Under the pieces are notes generated by a model. That model saw nothing but the letters and a program-made list of their open reading frames with translations, did not search any database and was not told the DNA's origin. Made by a program: the position numbers and the translations under genes. From DASRTE01 sp035316885 (GTDB lineage: Bacteria > Actinomycetota > Actinomycetes > Jiangellales > Jiangellaceae), in the NCBI GenBank assembly GCA_035316885.1, contig DATHII010000205.1, forward strand, positions 1 through 17,297: DNA of 17,297 bases, written 5' to 3'. This document shows positions 14,727-17,297 of this stretch, piece after piece (position 1 is the stretch's first letter; each line of letters starts with the position of its first letter).

Positions 14727-14788
14727 GGTCGTGATCATCGGGGGTTTGGTGTTGCCGTAGCGACACAAAGCCGCCGTTGATCACGACC
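14727..14788. terminator. 62-nt imperfect hairpin between convergent genes
   Basis: Two 29-nt arms (14727-14755 and 14760-14788) flank a CGTA tetraloop. The outer 11 bp are perfect (GGTCGTGATCA with TGATCACGACC). Over the whole stem I count 24 Watson-Crick pairs, 2 G-T pairs and 3 mismatches. It sits between the ends of two convergent units (stops at 14712 and 14819), so a two-way terminator is the simplest reading. No T-tract follows. Its length and imperfect symmetry also suit a dispersed intergenic repeat. I see nothing else in 14713-14818. Confidence 0.6.
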
Positions 14789-14818
14789 GCTCCGGTTGCG
14801 GCCACCGCGAAGTAACTC

Positions 14819-15787
14819 CTAGTCGAGGGTGAAGACGACCTTGCCGAAGACCTCACCGCGCTCGAGGGCGGCGAACCCGTCGCGAGCCTGCGTGAGCGGC
14901 AGCACCCGGTCGACGACCGGTCGGACGCCGGTGCGCTCGCAGAAGCGCAGCAGCCGGATGAGTTCCTCGCGGGTGCCCATCGTGGACCCGAGAATCCGCA
15001 GTTGCAGGAAGTAGACGCGACTCAGCTCTGTCTCGGCGGTGCGTCCCGACGTCGCGCCGGACAGGACGAGCGTCCCCCCGGGCCGCAAAGAGCGGATCGA
15101 GTGCTGCCAGGTCGCCGCCCCAACGGTCTCCATCACGGCGTCCACCCGCTCGGGCAGCCGAGCGCCGGACTCGAACACCTCGTCGGCGCCGAGCTCCACC
15201 GCTCGGGACGCCCTCTCCGGGTGTCTGGACGTGACCCAGACGCGGGCGCCCGCGGCGGAGCCCAGCGCGATGAGGGCGGTGGCGACACCCCCTCCCGCAC
15301 CCTGCACCAGGACCGTGGAGCCCGGACCGACCTGAGCCTGCGTGAACAGCATCCGGTAGGCCGTGAGCCAGGCAGTCGGCAGGCAGGCGGCCTCCTCGAA
15401 CGACAGCGCGGCCGGCTTGGCGACCAGGTTGCGGCGCGGCACGGCCAGCCGCTGGGCGAACGTCCCCTGGTGCCGTTCGGACAGCAGCGACCGCTTCGGG
15501 TCGAGGGTCTCGTCGCCCAGCCAGTCGTCGGCCGCTATCACGGCGTGGACGACGACGTCATTGCCGTCCGGGTCGGTTCCGCTGGCGTCACACCCGAGGA
15601 TCATCGGCAACCGGTCGGCCGTCAGCCCGACGCCGCGCAGCGACCAGATGTCGTGATGGTTGAGGGCGGCGGCTCGCACGTCGACAGTCGCCCATCCGTC
15701 GCTGACGGCGGGCTCGGGCCGCTCGCCGAGCGCCAGTCCGGTCAGCGGATCGTCGGCGTCGAGGCTGTCGGCGTAGACGGCGAACAC
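14819..15787 (-). CDS. Zinc-free MDR-family oxidoreductase (quinone-reductase-like alcohol dehydrogenase)
   Basis: A 322-residue medium-chain dehydrogenase/reductase. The N-terminal GroES-like part has VRAAALNHHDIWSLRGVG and LPMILGCDASG. The cofactor part has VLVQGAGGGVATALIALGSAAGARVWVTSRHPERA (key motif GAGGGV), where the Ser-Arg after beta-2 suggests NADPH. The cluster of four Cys that binds structural zinc is absent, and the catalytic-zinc Cys position reads Asn-His-His-Asp, so this should be a zinc-independent NADPH-dependent reductase of the quinone oxidoreductase kind. The frame extends to GTG 15811, but GTG 15787 fits better: family members start just before the AVYADS-like strand, and TAGGGT ends 7 nt upstream of it. 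Substrate unknown. The DivIVA-domain gene ends 30 bp upstream on the same strand. Confidence 0.85.
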   Translation of the reverse strand: MFAVYADSLDADDPLTGLALGERPEPAVSDGWATVDVRAAALNHHDIWSLRGVGLTADRLPMILGCDASGTDPDGNDVVVHAVIAADDWLGDETLDPKRSLLSERHQGTFAQRLAVPRRNLVAKPAALSFEEAACLPTAWLTAYRMLFTQAQVGPGSTVLVQGAGGGVATALIALGSAAGARVWVTSRHPERASRAVELGADEVFESGARLPERVDAVMETVGAATWQHSIRSLRPGGTLVLSGATSGRTAETELSRVYFLQLRILGSTMGTREELIRLLRFCERTGVRPVVDRVLPLTQARDGFAALERGEVFGKVVFTLD

Positions 15788-15794
15788 GCGTCCG

Positions 15795-15800
15795 ACCCTA
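15795..15800 (-). promoter_or_regulatory. Candidate -10 box for a leaderless MDR-oxidoreductase transcript
   Basis: On the minus strand TAGGGT ends 7 nt before GTG 15787, the same spacing as at 2959 and 8366. It supports the shorter start and a promoter inside the short gap after the DivIVA-domain gene. Motif match only. Confidence 0.35.
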
Positions 15801-15817
15801 CCCAGGGCCACGGGCAG

Positions 15818-16357
15818 TCATGCGCGACCGTCAGTGTGTCCGAGCTCGAGCACGAGGCCGGACGGGGAGGGCATGACGGCCGCGACCGTGAAGACCTCCC
15901 CGGCCGGTGTACGTGCCTGAACAGGCGCCGTCTGCGCCGCTCCGAACTGGACCGCGTGGAGGTTCTGCACCTGGCGGACGAGCTCGCTGGCCGTCAGACC
16001 ACCTGACGCTGTTGATCCCGCGTCGTCATCGAGCGCGGCGGCCGGCGACGGCCGGGCGGGTGCTGCAGCCGAAGGCGACGCCGCGTAGGAAGCGAGGGTG
16101 CTGGCGACCTGCTGTACGAACTCCTCAACCTCTTCCTGGTCGTATCCTTCACGGATCTTCGTCGTTGAGAACTGGGCAGCCGCAACGTCCCGCGCCGTGA
16201 CGTGCGGCTCCGCCGGTCGCGCGTCACGGCCCTGTTCGAGCCCGCGCAACGTCTCGATCACAGCGTCGAGGAAGAGGTCGACCTCCTGCATGTCGTATCC
16301 GACCCGCAACCTGACGGTGGTGAACTCGATCTGCGCGACTTGTTCCGATGTCACCAT
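15818..16357 (-). CDS. DivIVA-domain protein with two tandem DivIVA motifs
   Basis: A 179-residue cytoplasmic protein. Two copies of the DivIVA N-terminal motif follow each other: FTTVRLRVGYDMQEVDLFLDAV (in part, 12-33) and FSTTKIREGYDQEEVEEF (63-80). Each has the aromatic, Arg/Lys, Gly-Tyr-Asp and Glu-Val pattern of DivI1A-type repeats. In DivIVA/Wag31 this segment binds curved membrane. An Ala/Pro/Ser linker (about 92-118) leads to a short helix (122-138) and a C-terminal beta-like stretch, without the long coiled coil of true DivIVA, so it is a small relative and not Wag31 itself. ATG 16357 has AAGGGAG about 5 nt upstream; the open frame runs to 16747 only in the shadow of the SDR gene. 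It is divergent from the SDR gene, with 97 bp between the starts. Confidence 0.87.
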   Translation of the reverse strand: MVTSEQVAQIEFTTVRLRVGYDMQEVDLFLDAVIETLRGLEQGRDARPAEPHVTARDVAAAQFSTTKIREGYDQEEVEEFVQQVASTLASYAASPSAAAPARPSPAAALDDDAGSTASGGLTASELVRQVQNLHAVQFGAAQTAPVQARTPAGEVFTVAAVMPSPSGLVLELGHTDGRA

Positions 16358-16454
16358 TTCCTCTCCCTTGTCATGATCGGGGCAACGCTCGACCGTGGGT
16401 GGGAACAACCGGCCACCGAATTCACAGTCAATGTCTGACCCGAGAGGAGCGAAC

Positions 16455-17204
16455 ATGGCGAGTATCGATGTCACCGGTGCGGTGGCGCTGGTCACTGGAG
16501 GCGGTTCGGGAATCGGCGAGGCCTGCGCACGAGTGCTCGGCGCGCGGGGAGCGAAGGTCATGGTGGCCGATCTGCAGGCGGAGGCCGCCCGTCGGGTCGC
16601 CGACGCGATCGGCGACGGCGCGGCTGCCGTGACGACCGACGTGTCCGACCCCGCATCGGTGGCGGCGATGGTCGCCGCCACCGTCGACCAGCTCGGGGGA
16701 CTCGACATCGCGGTCAACAACGCGGGTATCGGGGGCGCGAGCGCCACGACCGGTGACTATCCGCTGGAGAGCTGGCGATCCGTGATCTCGGTGAACCTCG
16801 ACGGCGTCTTCTATTGCACGCGCGCAGAGATCCAGCACATGCGCTCGCATGGCGGCGGCTCGATCGTCAACATGGCGTCGATCCTCGGCAGTGTCGGATT
16901 CGCCACCGCACCGGCATACGTCGCGGCCAAGCACGGCGTCGTGGGCCTGACCCGCACGGCCGCGCTCGAGCACGCCGCCGACCGCATCCGGGTCAACGCC
17001 GTCGGGCCGGGTTTCATCCACACGCCCCTCATCGATGACACGGTCGATGAGGCCGCGCAGGAGTTCCTCGCCGGTCAGCACGCCCTCGGCCGGCTCGGCA
17101 CCGCAGACGAGGTCGCCGAGCTGGTCGCCTGGCTGGCCAGCGATGCCGCTTCGTTCGTGACCGGCAGCTACTACACCGTGGACGGTGGCTACACCGCCCG
17201 CTGA
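16455..17204 (+). CDS. Short-chain dehydrogenase/reductase (SDR), NAD-type
   Basis: A 249-residue classical SDR. The cofactor motif TGGGSGIG is at 14-21, NNAG at 88-91, and the catalytic tetrad is Asn114, Ser142, Tyr155 and Lys159. Asp39 at the end of beta-2 favours NAD(H) over NADP(H). The C-terminus TGSYYTVDGGYTAR is the usual SDR ending. Length is standard. ATG 16455 is set by AGGAG (16445-16449) at 5 nt. It probably oxidises or reduces a secondary alcohol/ketone; FabG-like and hydroxysteroid-type enzymes share all these motifs, so the substrate is open. It stands alone on its strand, divergent from the DivIVA-domain gene, and a hairpin follows it. Confidence 0.92.
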   Translation: MASIDVTGAVALVTGGGSGIGEACARVLGARGAKVMVADLQAEAARRVADAIGDGAAAVTTDVSDPASVAAMVAATVDQLGGLDIAVNNAGIGGASATTGDYPLESWRSVISVNLDGVFYCTRAEIQHMRSHGGGSIVNMASILGSVGFATAPAYVAAKHGVVGLTRTAALEHAADRIRVNAVGPGFIHTPLIDDTVDEAAQEFLAGQHALGRLGTADEVAELVAWLASDAASFVTGSYYTVDGGYTAR

Positions 17205-17217
17205 ACTCGTCCGATGT

Positions 17218-17242
17218 CATCGCGCAGATCACGGTCGCGATG
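17218..17242 (+). terminator. Candidate terminator after the SDR gene
   Basis: CATCGCG (17218-17224) pairs perfectly with CGCGATG (17236-17242) around an 11-nt loop. TGTCAT and ATGACA outside can lengthen the stem with a small bulge. There is no T-tract. It begins 13 nt past the SDR stop. I see no supported gene in the final 55 bases. Confidence 0.4.
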
Positions 17243-17297
17243 AATGACAGGCTGTTCACCGTGGTGGGCGACATGCGAGTTCAGGGTGGCGGCGCGG

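Noticed and set aside
17240..17297. Possible start of a further plus-strand gene running off the window end
   Set aside because: ATG 17240 has no Shine-Dalgarno or near TANNNT box, lies within the arm of a hairpin, and its 19 codons are too few to judge.
1..17297. Mobile element, CRISPR array, toxin-antitoxin or defence island
   Set aside because: No transposase, integrase, Cas-type protein or regularly spaced repeat array is visible, and every larger frame is accounted for by metabolic, transport, regulatory or envelope genes.

Overview
The window is high-GC DNA from an actinomycete (class Actinomycetes; the order cannot be fixed by eye). The clearest markers are a fused Kgd-type 2-oxoglutarate dehydrogenase E2-E1 protein, the small DUF6104-like protein directly behind it, a short DivIVA-domain protein, frequent GTG starts, GTGA stop/start overlaps, and start codons that look leaderless. 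It reads as ordinary chromosome: there is no transposase, integrase, phage gene or CRISPR array.

Layout, left to right. (1) 40-111 is tRNA-Arg(CCG), whose 3' end is tandemly duplicated, followed by an inverted repeat. (2) 213-2905 is an efflux locus. A DrrA/DrrB-like ABC exporter (minus strand) is divergent from a TetR-family regulator (plus strand), and the intergenic region holds a perfect 20-bp inverted repeat made of two small palindromes 21 bp apart, very probably the shared operator. (3) 2972-5431 is a plus-strand run of a D-amino-acid-oxidase-family flavoprotein, a VOC-fold protein and a SAM methyltransferase; the last two overlap by 4 bp. (4) 5425-8244 (minus strand) is a two-gene unit of a secreted/anchored TPM-domain protein with a long helical region and a glycine-rich tail, followed by a PspA/IM30-family protein. 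It converges on the methyltransferase with a 7-bp overlap. (5) 8379-10007 (plus strand) is a phytoene-desaturase-like FAD oxidoreductase.

(6) 10108-14712 (plus strand) is kgd, then a 57-residue DUF6104-like protein whose Shine-Dalgarno overlaps the kgd stop, then an SGNH/GDSL hydrolase that starts inside the small gene's stop codon. A 62-nt imperfect hairpin (14727-14788) separates this tight unit from convergent genes. (7) 14819-16357 (minus strand) is a zinc-free MDR oxidoreductase and a DivIVA protein with two DivIVA motifs. (8) 16455-17204 (plus strand) is an SDR oxidoreductase, followed by a hairpin near the window end.

I see no obvious new defence or mobile system. The observations most worth following are the TPM-PspA pair, the two-palindrome TetR operator, the kgd/DUF6104/SGNH coupling in which the hydrolase lacks its block III Asn, the 62-nt hairpin, and three genes that share the same TANNNT-N7-start arrangement. 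No intergenic stretch exceeds 300 bases; the longest are 112-212 and 8245-8378.
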